NCBI GenBank assembly: GCA_028583605.1
Contig: CM053325.1
Coordinates: 43,904,987-43,968,986 of the forward strand
Direction of reading: 5' to 3'
Length of the DNA stretch: 64,000 nt
Origin: Dastarcus helophoroides
Lineage: Eukaryota; Arthropoda; Insecta; Coleoptera; Bothrideridae
Position 1 is the first letter of the stretch. Each line of letters begins with the position of its first letter. The position numbers were made by a program, and so were the translations under genes. The notes under the pieces were generated by a model that saw nothing but the letters and a program-made list of their open reading frames with translations, was not told the DNA's origin and ran no database searches. Positions 10,609-23,043 of this stretch are shown here, piece after piece.

Positions 10609-13600
10609 ATGAATAATACTGAAAAAACACGTATTGAATGGGCCATTGATCAAATTAATGCGAGGAACGCAAAAAAATTTGCATTGATTTTAGTACTAAG
10701 TTTTGCATGTTATCATGGAATTTTACACTTTAGATATGGTTAGTAATTTTAATTCAGTACCCCCTATTTTTTTATTTCTTAATTTTTTTAGGAACGAATT
10801 CGTGTAGATGGTTGTTGTCAAATGGAAGATATAAAGGTGATAAAGAGTGGCAACCGTACGGTTGCATGTTACACTTGTACAGTAAAATGTAATTAGTAAA
10901 CTTGTTAATGTAAATTCTCTAAGATCAAATGCTTTTTCAGAGATACTCGAAGGTGTCTTAGATATATCGCTTTCTATGGTGCTAATACACATTTTGTGTT
11001 TATGGGCGATACTAGAATGGAAGACTTGTATCATGATTTTATCAAACACATTCAACTTGACGAAGAGTCAACAACAGTATCGCAAACTTCTCAGCTTGAC
11101 CAAAATAATTTACAATATTATGATCAGAAACTCAAAATTAGGGTGGAGTATTACAAGGCATTACAAATATCTACAGAAATGAATCAGTTATTCAGGTATG
11201 TTTGTTAACGTTTTATTATGAATGAAAATTTTACCATTTCATAATTGAAAATATTTTTTTATCAAGCTCATACAGTTTAGTAGGAACTAAACAATTGTTT
11301 AGTAGGAACTAAACAATTTGAGGTTTTTAGGAGCTGGCATACTAGTACTCATCCCCCATCTGTGGTGGTAGTTGGTTGTTGCTTATCTGTTATAAAAACA
11401 TCAAATGGTTCACTTTCAATGTTAGAGGAGTACAAACACAATATAACAAAATTAGTTTATCCTTTAAATCAGTTACATGAAAGAAAAACTAAGATATTGT
11501 GGGCACTGCAGGATCCAGTGTATGAAGATAAATTATCCAAGACTGATCGGTCAATAACAAATGCACTGATCGATATTTTTAATAAGGAAGCTATAGAAGT
11601 AAGATCTGCATCTTAAAATAACTATTATCAGGAATTTTTATTTTGTTATTTTTTTCATTTAATATTTTTTCTTTTGGTGAAATGGACTGGTCCTTGATTA
11701 TCTTCAAAAATTGCTATCAAATCTTGTCCCCTGAAACCAAGAAAGATGAAAAAACACAACAACACATGCTCTAACGTGTTTCGATAGCCATGCTATGATC
11801 TTCAGAGAAATACTCCGTGTTTTTTTTTACAATTTACGTTCAATATTTAAAAACTATAATTCTCAGAATAATTTTAATATTAACTCATTCACAATTACCA
11901 ATCTGAATTCTTCTATTTTCAAGTTAAGTTGTTGATTGTCAGGCAGATCAATTCAGATATCTTTAAAATCTGCTGATGGGTGCTGCTGAAGTAAATTCAG
12001 GTAACTCTATCATGATTAGATCATCATGCAACTGATGTTCCAAAATAAACTTTCTGATTTTTGTCCTTGTTTTAATGTCAGTAATTTGGTAACACTTACT
12101 GCAACTGGTGAATAGTTGACATTTTTAACCCTTACTATGTGGAATTCTTCAATATTCTTAACCAATAAATTGTATTAACAATAAATATAAAAAATTTAAA
12201 AATTATTTTGTAAACATCTTAAAAAAGGTAAAGAATATAATTTCTCATACATCCCTAGCTTTAAATCATTTACTACGTTAATATCTTTAATGTGAAAGAA
12301 AAAACGCCACTGCTTGGTAAATCTGGTATTTATAAATTGAATTGTTCTGAGCCATGGGTCAAATATGAGGTAATTTTCACATTAGGTACATATTGATGCC
12401 TCCAGAAATGAACATCCGGAAAGATTAAATTTTGTAAAGCATCTATTAGAAACATAACATTAACTTACAAGCACGAACACAGCAGAAGTATTATATTTGC
12501 AATAATACTAAAAAAATTAATTCTTTGTAAGCCACAGAAATTTAGAAATATTTACAACCGCGTCAATTTACACTCATGAGCGAACAGCCAGATCTTCTGA
12601 ACACACTCTAAATAGAAGCTTCGGATTACGCTGAATATTCGTAGCATTCTAAACAAACCACTAACATAACCGCCGACGATACTGAAAACCGAAACCTGGT
12701 CCGGTCTAGGAATGTTATGGAGTTCCGTAACCGTAACCGAAACCGTCGGATATCCGAAATAAAAAAAATATCCGCATTCGTAACCAAAAGTGACATAAAT
12801 GTTTGGGATAATTTCGGATGTTATTTGAAGTAATTTTGCTAATTCCACACGACTTTTTTTAGGTCGATTATTATTATGAGCCAAACTTGCTAGTATGCCA
12901 CTCACTATTACGAGGGCTACTACTTCCTTTAACGTGATAAATGGATGCATTTTATTTTAATTTCGATATTTTTCCAAAATTTCGATTTTTTGAAATTCTC
13001 ACCTTTTCTAATTATTTAATTTTGTCCTTTTGTGAAGATATGAATTTTTCACAAAATTTCGACTTCATTTCAAGTTTCGACGTTTGTGAAAATGTTGGTT
13101 TCTGAAATGTTTGAATTTTAAAAATTTTAACTTCAAAATTTTGCTTTTTAGAAAATTTTGACATTTTTAAAAACTTTTATTTGTCGAGAATTTCAGATTT
13201 CTTTAAAAAGTTGACAATAACTATTTCTGATAATATCGAGCGTTTTTAAGAGTTGAATTTTTTAAAAAATCGATTTTATTTCAAAATTTGGACTTTCTTT
13301 GCAAAAATTCCAACTTCTTGTCAAAATTTGGGTTCATTTTAAAATATCAACTTTTTCGCAAAATTTTGCATTTCAAAATGTTTAGTGTTATTGAAATTTT
13401 CGATAACTTATGTTTCAATTGTTTCCGAAAATGTCGACCTTTTTGAACATTTCAATATTTTTTAATTTCGAGTTTTCAAAGTTTAGATTTTGAAAATCTC
13501 GACTTTTTTGCAAAATTTCTACTCTTTAAAAATTCTTACTAATTTTAAAATGTAGTTTTTTGAAGACTCGAGTATTTTTAAAATGTCACTTTTTTCAACA

Positions 13601-16600
13601 TTTTAATTTTGTTAAAAGTTATACATATTTTTTAAATTTTGATTTTTTAAATTCCAATTATATTTTAAAATTTTGACTTTATTTGAAAATTTAATTTTTT
13701 TTTCAATTACCACATTTTTTGAAATATCAATTTTTTGAAATTTTGTTGCTATAATTTCGTGATTCTTTTAATAAGATTTTTGTAAATTTCGACTTTTTCA
13801 AAATCTTGACCTTTTTTTTCAGTTTCATTTCTTTGGAAATTTTCGATAAAAAATTTGACTCACCAACTATTCAGAATTTTGACTTTTTTTTAAACATTTC
13901 GACTTTTCTAATAATTTTAGCTTTTCTTTAATATTGTAGACTTCGAAAAGGTCAGATTTTGTTGAAACTTTGGTTCTTTTTACAAATGTCAACTTTTTCG
14001 AAATGTTCATTGTTTTTGACACTTTCGATTTTTTTGTTTCAATTGTCTCCGAAAATTTGTACTCTGATAAAGATTTCAGAGTTTTTTAAGGTTTTTTTTG
14101 AAAATATTGACTTCTGAAGATTTCAAAATTTTTTTTGCAAAATTTCTAGTCTATAAATTCCTACTTTTTGAAAATGTGTTTTTTTTAAAGCACGACTGTT
14201 TTGAAGATTTTGATTTTTTTAAATTTTACACTTTTAATTTCACCAAATGTTGACATTTGTTTTCAAAATTTTAAATTTTTTTGAAAATTTTCGATGAAAA
14301 AAATATTAATTATCCAGAACTTAATTTTCTAAAATTTCGACTTTTTTTTTTAAATTCCGACTTTTGTAATAATTTTGGATTTTCTTCAATATTTAGACCT
14401 TGAAAATTTCGACTTTGAAAATTTGACAAATTTTTTCAAAATCCATATTATTTGTCAAAATTTCATATCTTTAAAAGTTTTGAATTGCTTTTGACTCATT
14501 CTTTCAAATTCCCGATTTTTTTTGGAAATGTTGACTTTTTCAAAATTTTGATATTTTTTCCAACATTTTGATTATTTTTTTTAAAATCACTTTTTTTTAA
14601 TTTTAAGTTTGTGTGAAAATTTTCAAATAACGCGGAAATCTCAAAAATAAATTAAAATGTTGAAAAATGTCAATATTTTGAAATATAGAAACTCTTTAAA
14701 AAGCTTTAATTTTAAAAATGTTGAAATTTTGAACGGTATTTTCAAAATGGAAATTTAAAAATAACGCAAAAATTTTGAAAATTAAGACTTAAAATTTTAG
14801 ACTATCAAAATTTTAACCTTTTTTAATATTGTTGAATTTTTTCCAAAATTTCGTCTAATTTTCAAAATTTCGACTTGTTTTGAAATTTTTGCGTTATTTT
14901 TAAATTTCCATTTTAAAAATACCGTTCAAAATTTCAACATTTTTAAAATTAAAGCTTTTTAAAGAGTTTCTATATTTAAAAATATTGACATTTTTCAACA
15001 TTTTCATTTATTTTTGAGATTTCGGCGTTATTTGAAAATTTTTACCTATTTTTAATTATAGACTTTTTTAAATTTTTGATTTTTTAAATTCCCATTTTTT
15101 GGAAAATTTTGACTTCAAATTTTCAACTTTTTTTAATTTAGACATTTTTTCAAAATCGGGACTATTTTTTAAAATTTTACATGTGTACTTAGAGAAATAT
15201 TTAGGGGTCTATCTTCCTTGCACCATTACCAAATTATTTGAGGGTTGTTGCGCCTACGAAGGAAAAAAAAATGATTCGATGGTAAGCAGGACTTGTTTAA
15301 AAAATGTCCGACAGCATTACCTGTTTCTCTCATAGATTCACAAAACTCAAGATATTTGTGGTTAGTGATTGATCATTGTTTCTTTTCAAAATATTCCGCA
15401 CTGTTCGCAATTTAAAATTAATTGTCTTGTGTATCCCAATTTTTGTACTTTCGAATTCAAATTTGTTGCATTACCGTAAGCAGGTTACACCCCAAGGGAA
15501 TAATTGTCAAGATCACTGATACAACTAACTCTTATTTATAGTCTGAAATCTAAACACCAATTTTCATATTTCCAACTTCAAAAAGGAGGAACTTCCATAC
15601 AAATTTTTATTCCTTATTTAACACCCCTGCGGGGGGCGAATTTTCGAAAATCTTTTCTTAATGCCCACCTATGCTATATAAGGGACTTACGTGTGAAATT
15701 TTATACTTCTAAACCGATCGGAATACGTTGCGGGTTGTCTTTCAGTCAATGTTTAGAGTTTTATTAAGTAAATATAACTTAAATATCTTTTTTTTTTTCG
15801 CTCAACAAAAGAAATTAATGATATTTGTAACCGAAATAGTATCCAAAACAATCGGATATCCGAAATAATTTCATATCCGTAACCGAAACCGATATAATAT
15901 TCGGAATATATCCGTATCTAGATGCGAAATATCATATCCCTAACAACCCTAGTCCGGCCATATAAAATATTGTCAAAACATCATGGAATTATTTATATTG
16001 TTGTATTTATTGTTAACACAGTTTATTAATTATGAGAATTAATGAATAATTACGCGATACGTAGTTCACCTGCAGGACTGGCATAATCAAGTTGTTACTA
16101 ATCTCACTGATTAGCAAAAGAGGGAAGCATTGAGTCCATCTGCACTGAAATTTAAATCTCAATTGCTGCTGTCGTAACGGGGTAAAACTTTTCTCGACTT
16201 GGTAAAATATTTGCTGGCTTTAAATGTGGTATTACTTTGTTTTAATTATTTGCTTTTTATTGTTTTCTTTACAAGTTTCTCTTTTTTATTTTATTTTCCT
16301 TGTAATAAGATTTAAACAAAGACAATCTTTTCTCTTAGGTGTTAATTCATTCATCTGCAACATTATGGTGGAGTATACGTTTGGTTGGAGAAGGAGTCAT
16401 CGAAGAGAGCTCAAATGGTATAAAATTGTCAGAGCGGGCGCTGCACCATGATACTCAGATTCTTTTGAATATGTACTGCAACGATTATATGAATTTTAAT
16501 GATGGAACTTGTTGCAGTTCTACGGAACCATACACAACTTTACAACTTGTAACTTTCTCAATTTTAGCATTATGGTAAGATGCAGTACAACAGTGGAAAG

Positions 16601-18820
16601 TGCTAGTGAAATTATAAGTTTAACAGGTTTCATTATTTTACCAAAGAATAATTTTATAGAAGAAAATTTCATTTGATTATTGTTTTGCCTCAAAGATGTA
16701 ATGTTTTTTGCAAATTTGAATATTGATTGTTGTTGAGGTTTGACCTTAATTTTGAGATTTCAAATTTTTCCAGAAATTTTGAGTACAATCTCAAAAGAAT
16801 TAAATTTTTTTGCGAAGTTTAGATTTTAATTTCATATTCTCAATTTTTTAGAAATTGCGAGACAAATTTTCCTATTGTATCATTTTTATTTTTTTGAGAC
16901 TTACAACTTTTAGTTCTTTCTGCTATTCCTTTTCATTGCAGATGACACAGCAATAAAACAGTTCTTAAATTGGGAGAAATTTTGTAAATTAACTGTTATT
17001 TCGAGTCTTATGTAAACATGAAATGTAACAGTGGAATAATTTGTAATTTCAGGTAACTTGTTGAAAAAAGGTATTTAGAAATTAAATCTCTGATTAACCA
17101 ACCATATTTGACATGACGATAAATTTTTGAGCTAATTTGCTAATGCCTCAATCGCTTGATTTCCTTCTCTTATTAGTATGCGTATATTTTTTGCAAGAAA
17201 TTTAGTGATATCTAGCTTAAAATTTTGATGATTTAGATACAATAACCATTACCTTTTTCCCAAATAGGCACAAATGAACAAAATAAAGGAATTAGTGAAT
17301 AATTCAAGAAAAAAAGCCATGTTAGGCGAATTAGCCTAATAGGCACCTCAACTCTACTTATTGTACAGTTTTCAGTCAATAACCCAAGTGATTTTTGTTT
17401 CAGTGTTGCAACCTTCATTATGATGACTCTCCAAAAGTACATCTCAAAATGGAAGGGACGCAAATTCATCAGGTACACGCAGCTTCCAGAAAGTGAACAT
17501 CAGCCGGTGTCAGTTCAAACCAAAGATTACTATACTTTTTTTACCGCTTTAACGTTGGTAGCTTTAATTATGGTTTATTTTTTTGTCTGCGATCGCACCA
17601 ACTACTTTATGAAAGAAAACAAATATTATTCCGAATTTAGCTTTTGGCTTCCAATAGGTTATGTTATGGCATTAGGATTGTTTTTTACTGAAGACAGCAA
17701 GTTTACTAAAGTACTGCATAGAGACCAGTTGAATGAGTGGAAAGGGTGGATGCAGTTAGTTATTCTCGTCTATCATATGACCGGCGCGAGCAGAATTTTA
17801 CCAATAAATATGCATATAAAAGTTTTGGTTTCTAGTTATTTATTTCTTTTAGGTTACGAGCAATTTAGATACGTATGGCAACGTGGTGATGTAAGCATCG
17901 TTAGCTTTTTTAGAATGCTGTTCCAGTTAAATTTTATGACAGTTATTCTTTGCCTTTGCATGAACAGGCCGTACCAATTTTACTACTTTGTGCCTTTGTT
18001 ATCATTTTGGTATTTAATGATTTATTGCTTCTTGGCTTTTCCACCTCATATTACGGCGCAAAGTACCGAAAATAACATTATACAATACTTATACATTTTG
18101 ATGAAATTTATTGGCCTTTTTATCGTTATTACTATTTTATTTATGTCGGAAGTATTTTTTGAAAAAGTTTTCGTGACGAGACCTTGGAAAGCTCTGTTTG
18201 TTACCACAGATGATGATATTCATGATTGGTGGTATCGATGGAAGCTCGATCGTTATTCAAGTATGTATGGTATGATGTTTGCTCTAATTCTGATATTAGC
18301 TCAAAAATATAATATTTTTGATGATAATAATCATAGCAATCTCTTTTCAAGAGGAATCGCTTTGAGTGCCACGCTTTTAGCAATTATAGGGATAGGGATT
18401 TACATCACGATGACGTTTCTTTGTAGAGATGAATATGAATGTAGCGAAATACATTCTTATATTGTGTTTATTCCAATAGTAAGTTATATAGTTTTAAGAA
18501 ACATATCAGGGATGTTGCGGACAAGGTACTCGAGTTTATTTGTGTGGTTTGGCGAGATCTCACTTGAGTTATTTATTAGCCAGTATCACATCTGGCTAGC
18601 TGCAGATACTCATGGTGTCTTAGTCTTGTTACCCAGCTATCCAGTTCTTAATGTGATAATTACCACTTTTATATTTGTATGTGCATCACATGAAATACAT
18701 CGACTAACTAAAGTATTACTGCCTTATGCTGTACCAGATGATTGGAAGTTAGTATTAAGGAATTTTATTTTATTCTTAGCTATTTTAGTTCCAATTGGAA
18801 TTAATGATGGTATGTTTTAA
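10609..18820 (+). CDS. CASD1: CASD1-like Cas1p/10-TM acyltransferase, catalytic triad replaced
   Basis: Vertebrate CASD1 is the Golgi sialate 9-O-acetyltransferase: a luminal SGNH-type domain joined to a multi-span Cas1p membrane domain. Exons here: 10609-10738, 10792-10881, 10943-11195, 11331-11598, 16339-16574 and 17404-18820, giving 797 codons in one frame, the same length as the human protein. Residues 22-42 form the first membrane segment. The [11 protein letters not shown] block, FMGDTR and [10 protein letters not shown] mark the SGNH domain; [31 protein letters not shown] and [10 protein letters not shown] mark the membrane domain. The nucleophile position (GDS in vertebrates) reads GDT (Thr97), and the DxxH motif reads NGIK (Asn273, Lys276). 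The fold therefore appears kept while the known triad is lost. The exon 2/3 junction uses acceptor CAGAG. Intron 4 is 4.7 kb and carries a hAT element and a SINE-like insert. Confidence 0.94.
11281..11320. repeat. Short tandem duplication in CASD1 intron 3
   Basis: The unit TAGGAACTAAACAATT occurs twice in a row just upstream of the exon 4 acceptor. It has no evident function. Confidence 0.85.
11672..11815 (-). mobile_element. Hairpin retroposon copy S1 (single arm)
   Basis: A minus-strand copy of a family found four times in this window. In its sense orientation it runs from CTGAAGATCATAGC through the GGTTTCAGGGGACAAG block to the end GGACCAGTCC, CATTTCACC and an A-rich tail. It carries only one arm of the inverted repeat, as if 5'-truncated, and lies in CASD1 intron 4. 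Confidence 0.8.
12707..15951. mobile_element. Non-autonomous hAT element, copy 1 (3245 bp)
   Basis: It is flanked by 8-bp target duplications, GTCCGGTC (12699-12706) and GTCCGGCC (15952-15959), with one mismatch. The left end is TAGGAATGTTATGGAG. The right end, read in reverse, is TAGGGTTGTTAGGGATATG, a hAT-like terminus. Both subterminal regions carry repeated CCGTAACCGAAACC and GGATATCCGAAATAA words, probable transposase-binding sites. The interior, about 12960-15180, is T-rich TTTCGACTTT filler. No transposase is present; ORFs at 12552-12950 and 15504-15767 are repeat-derived. It sits in CASD1 intron 4 and is related end-to-end to 54365-56433. Confidence 0.88.
14615..15044. repeat. Long inverted repeat, ~168-bp arms, inside hAT copy 1
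   Basis: The left arm (about 14615-14782) and right arm (about 14876-15044) are near-perfect reverse complements. They share landmarks such as AACGGTATTTTCAAAATGG and its complement, and AAATAACGC near both arm ends. The spacer is about 93 bp. If transcribed within the CASD1 intron it would form a long duplex. The second hAT copy shows only the right-arm sequence, in diverged form. Confidence 0.88.
16575..17403 (+). other. CASD1 intron 5
   Basis: This 829-bp intron is AT-rich, with a patch of the TTTCGACTTT-like filler near 16740-16900. The donor is GTAAGA, and the acceptor is TTTCAG immediately before exon 6. I see nothing else in it. Confidence 0.8.
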
Positions 18821-18938
18821 TAGATGAACTTATTATAAAGCTTGAATTCAATTGATTTATATTAAAAATATTTAATGCAAAAATAGCTCAGCTAAACAGC
18901 TTTATTTATTTCATATATGATTATTTGTCACTTTTTTA

Positions 18939-18948
18939 AATAAATAAA
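18939..18948 (+). terminator. Candidate polyadenylation signals for CASD1
   Basis: Overlapping AATAAA hexamers lie about 120 bp after the stop codon at 18820. Confidence 0.6.
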
Positions 18949-20589
18949 AAATTACTATTATTAATTCAAATTCTACTTTCCCATCCTCCCGATTTTTTAA
19001 GTTCCTCGGTAGTTAATCCCGAAGTGCGGGATACAGATATACATATGGTATTTTATTAAACCATTTTACGGGCTACCGTGGACGTCAAATGATTTTGGCA
19101 TCACTATATAATGAAACAGCATCCAGAACTTCCAATTGGAAGAAACAAAATATTGCTTAGATTATACCTTAAGAATGATCAAGTGATACTTTATGCTTCA
19201 AGAACCCCAAAGAACTAGTTGGATGGTTATCTTTTTTGCATGAAAGTAGGCAGATAGCGGCAACGAATTACATCTGTCAAAAAACATATTTTGCAAATGT
19301 TATGACCTGGTTCAAGAGATAATATTTAGATGAATATTTCAAATGGTTTTGAATCTATGAAATAAATTGGTGAAGTAGTTAGGAAGTTAAAAACTCACAA
19401 CAAAAACTTCTTGAAATGTTAAGAAGAAAAGGCGACATTTCGAGATTACAGTCAACATTTTGAAAAAATTCAGATCCCCAGAAAATTTCGAAATAAGGAA
19501 CTTAAAGCCGATACTTAAAAGAAACTTGAAATATACACGGTGACCCATTTATTTTGAAGTCACCCTGTAGAATCTTTATTTATTGTGTGATCTGAACTAA
19601 TTTTTTTTCAATTTAAGTGCCTGATGAACTATGTTTGAAATAAATACTTTCGAATTTCTACAGAATTCAAGACCTACTACATCAGTTTTAAGTAGTAAAA
19701 TTTTAATAATTAATATAAGTGATCTTTTTAGAAAAAAAATCTGTGTACACCTCTGGATTCACGGCCTCCTAAAATAACCATTTTATGAACAAAAAATTAA
19801 ATGCTTATTATTTTTATAAATTTACTTTAAAAATTGGGATAGAGAGATATTTGTCAGAAGTGGAAAATTAAAATGTGTAGATGTAAGTATCTATGAAAGT
19901 TGGTCTAGTGTTAGTAACGAAAAACCTAACTTTAAGAGACAAAATGGCAATTGTGGGGCTTAAAGAATTTTTTTTTTTTCAAGCATCTTCTAATACTTTT
20001 TTGGGGATATTAATACTTGTATTAGCCAAATTAATAGTATCCCGAAGATTGTCATTAAAATATTTCAAAAATCTAGCATTTTGTATCAAAATTCTACGAC
20101 ATCCATTATGCCTGGCTCTAAGTAAGATTATAACCAACAAGACATGCAATAACTATTTTGTCTCTTAAAGTAAGATATTCCGTGGTTATGAGTATCAAAT
20201 CCAGTTTTTAAGAGAAAAAGTGAAGACTAAAATCCTAAGTTTTGTGAAAAAGATGAAATTTTAAAAGAATCTAATACGACTAAAATATTAGATTTTCGGT
20301 TTCCAGTTCAAGTTTTCTATTTGAATAAAATATGGTGACACTTTCCTTAACGGACAACTCTATTAGGCAAACAGTTTCTTAAGTCTGAAACTATAGATCT
20401 CTTAAGCAATACTCATTGATTTGGAAACATTTATTACCATCAATGCTAACTTAATATTAGAAGATGATAATGACTTAATTCCTTTCGATTATGCAGAAGC
20501 CGAAAGTATCAAATTGCTGATGCTTTGAAAAAAAAGACATAATCAGTAATCAAACAAAATTTGGTTAAAACTTCACATAAAAGGACATC
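18949..20589. other. Intergenic between CASD1 and the CR1 copy
   Basis: AT-rich with no host exon seen. A fragment at about 19550-19590 reading GGTGACCCATTTATTTTGAAGT then CACCCTGTAG looks like the end of a mariner-type repeat. A small MITE lies at 19930-20170. Confidence 0.6.
19930..20170. mobile_element. Small MITE with TAA target duplication (241 bp)
   Basis: The ends are CTTTAAGAGACAAAATGG and CTATTTTGTCTCTTAAAG, matching as inverted repeats at 17 of 18 positions. TAA flanks both sides (19927-19929 and 20171-20173). A 3-bp TWA duplication points to the PIF/Harbinger superfamily. It has no coding capacity; the 91-aa ORF overlapping it is spurious. Confidence 0.78.
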
Positions 20590-22466
20590 TCCATTGGTAT
20601 GGAATGCTTAATTCCCCACTCCCAAAAGAAGTTTGCCTCCAGTAAATCTTGGTTCAGTACAAAATGTGCTCGGGCTGCAAAAATCGCGCATATCGTTGGC
20701 TAAATAATCCCTTAGTCTAGACTCTGACCATATTTGTAGATGTAGGAAATTCTTGTAAATGGGTTATTGACGAGGCAAAAGGTGATTTCGATCGTAAAAT
20801 GTGCCAGAGACTTATCAACTGTCCGAACGGTTCCAGGTCCTTTTGAGAATTTGCACAGTCGATTGGAAAGAATTTTACATCTTTAAATTTTCCACCTTTA
20901 CTCGATGAAAATAGCAATATTCCTACTACCTCCAAGGAAAAGGCTGACATGTTAGCCTTAATGTTTGCTGAAAATTCCAATCTTGATTCTCGAAACGCAG
21001 AACCTCCTATTCTTCCTAAGGTTGAACTTTGATGCCTGAAGTTGTTTTTAGACAACGCACAATCAGGAAGATTCTCCTTGAGCTCGACACCTCGAAAGCT
21101 TATGGCCTTTATGATATTCCTGCTATGGTTCTTAAGAAGTGCGCCCCAGAGTTGACTCCTGTCCTAAGCAAATTGTTCACACTCTCTTACAACGAAGGTG
21201 TATTCCCTAACATCTGGAAATCTGCTAGGGTACAGTCTGTCCCTAAAAAGGGAAAAAGGAATCTGGCTAACGCCCTATATCTTTGTTACCCGTTATATCT
21301 AAAGTGATGGAAAAGGTTATCAACATCGAGATTCTTAAATATCTTGAGGAAAATAGAATCATCTTTGTCAGGCAATACGCTTTTAGACAACAACGTTCCA
21401 TTGGCCATCTACTGGCATATGTTACTCATATCTGTAACTCAATATCCAATTTTCTCGCTCACAGATCTCTTCAGGTCGTCGTCGATGGCATCTCATCCGA
21501 GACATTTGCGATTAACGCAGGGGTGCCTCAGGAGTCTGTTCTTTCTCCTACTCTCTTTCTGTTACACATAAACGATCTCTTAGCTTCAACTTCCAATCCT
21601 ATATACAGCTAGGCAGATGATAGTAACCTTGTGTCATCTTTTTTCTCTGACAAACCATTATCTATCGCTGCTTCAGATCGACTAAGGGAACAGCAGATAC
21701 AGACGATTAATCGGGATCTCGAGATTATTCTGGAATGGGGTAAGAATAATTTGGTCCACTTCAACGCTTCAAAAACTCAGGCCGCGGCTTTCTCTAAGAA
21801 AACATCAAGGGATAATGCAACAAACATATTCATGGACGGTAAAATCCATCCGACGGGATCTAATCTATCTATCCTAGGAGTGAATGCGAGCACTAACTTC
21901 TCTTGAGATGATCATGTGCGCGCCATTGTCAAATCCGCCTCTCAGAAGCTAGGTTTCCTTTTTAGAGCTAAAAAGTACTTCACATCTCATCAGCTATTAA
22001 CACTATACAAAGCTCAAGTTAGGCCAACACTAGAATACTGTTCTTATGTTTGGAGTTCAGCCCCAAAAAACACTTTAGCTCTGTTAGATTCAATTCAAAG
22101 AAGAGCGATTCACCTAACTGATGACGAGAGTCTGACCGATTCTCTCGAAACACTTGAGCACAGGCATATAGTCGGTGAATTGTCTCTTTTCTACAAGTAC
22201 TATCATGGAAGATGCTCGCAGGAACTAATAGGATTGATCCCTCCAAGGGCCAGATTCTTGAGGCATACTAGACAGTCGGAGACACCAAATTCCTGAGCAG
22301 TCCAGCTTGACACAGTGAGGACTTCTGTCTACGGAGACTCTTTTTTCTATAGAACTTCCAAGTTATGGAAGTTGTTACCGAAAGGAACTTTCCCTAAAAA
22401 TTACAACCTATCCTTGTTTAAGAAGGCGGTTCGTTGCTATCTATCCTTGTCTCCGAAGGTAGTCCC
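20590..22466 (+). mobile_element. CR1-like LINE, 5'-truncated plus-strand copy
   Basis: A degraded ORF2 fragment starting between the endonuclease and RT domains. Recognisable blocks in order: TIRKILLELDTSKAYGLYDI (21029 on), LSKLFTLSYNEGVFP, KVMEKVINIEIL (21283 on), VVDGISSETFAINAGVPQES, ADDSNLVSSFF after an in-frame stop at the YADD site (near 21610), SASQKLGFLFRAKKYF and VRPTLEYCSYVW. A stretch of RT between LAYVTHICNS and ISNFLA is deleted. Several stops and frameshifts are present, so it is dead. The homologous part of the minus-strand copy at 23990-26990 is close by eye, making a large inverted pair around Nod exons 1-3. Confidence 0.88.
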
Positions 22467-23043
22467 GAAGATGTCCGCTTAAGAGATATTTCACTATATT
22501 TTGAGACAACGGGAATTCCAAAATTCAAGTTGAATTTTAACCATAATTGGAAATTTCCAAAGCAAAGTGGTATTTTGAAAAATTTATGTTTAAATGGCAA
22601 TTTAGAAATAAAAACCGACCTGTCCGATTATTTTTTTGAAATACCTATGTTTGTTCGCGGTTTTATAGAATTTATTCGTTACTTCGGGAAGCACGGTATA
22701 ATGTAAACATCTGAGCTTTTGCATCGCGTAGTACATCACCAGATGCGTCTCGACATACCGGTATAAGTCTATTGCGATTGGGTAGCAAACAAATGGTATG
22801 AAAGTGACTTTATGCTGCATTAATTTACTTCAAAATGGCGACCAGCTCTACTTTAGGGACATGGCAGCCTCCTCTGATTTTGCTCTATGTTTAAAAAGTT
22901 CGTTATTGTTTTGACAAACGGCAGCTGACATTATTTTGAACTTGAATTCCTTGCTTGAATTTTGAATGCAATGTTTTTATCTAGAAATTTGGCACAATTG
23001 GAAATAACAACACTAACTAAAATCTATTAATTCGCTTTTAAAG
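22467..23043. other. Upstream region of the Nod-like kinesin
   Basis: Between the end of the LINE copy and the kinesin start codon. The promoter and 5' UTR should be here. Open frames at 22434-22706 (plus) and 22602-22820 (minus) overlap each other and match nothing I know. Confidence 0.5.

Noticed and set aside
12552..12950. 132-aa minus-strand ORF with a plausible N-terminal hydrophobic segment
   Set aside because: It runs across the boundary of hAT copy 1 and consists of its subterminal repeats (CCGTAACCG, GGATATCCG); codon pattern and context are repeat-derived.
22434..22820. Overlapping ORFs on both strands just upstream of the kinesin
   Set aside because: They begin in LINE sequence or lack any recognised domain, and the region is more likely promoter and 5' UTR.
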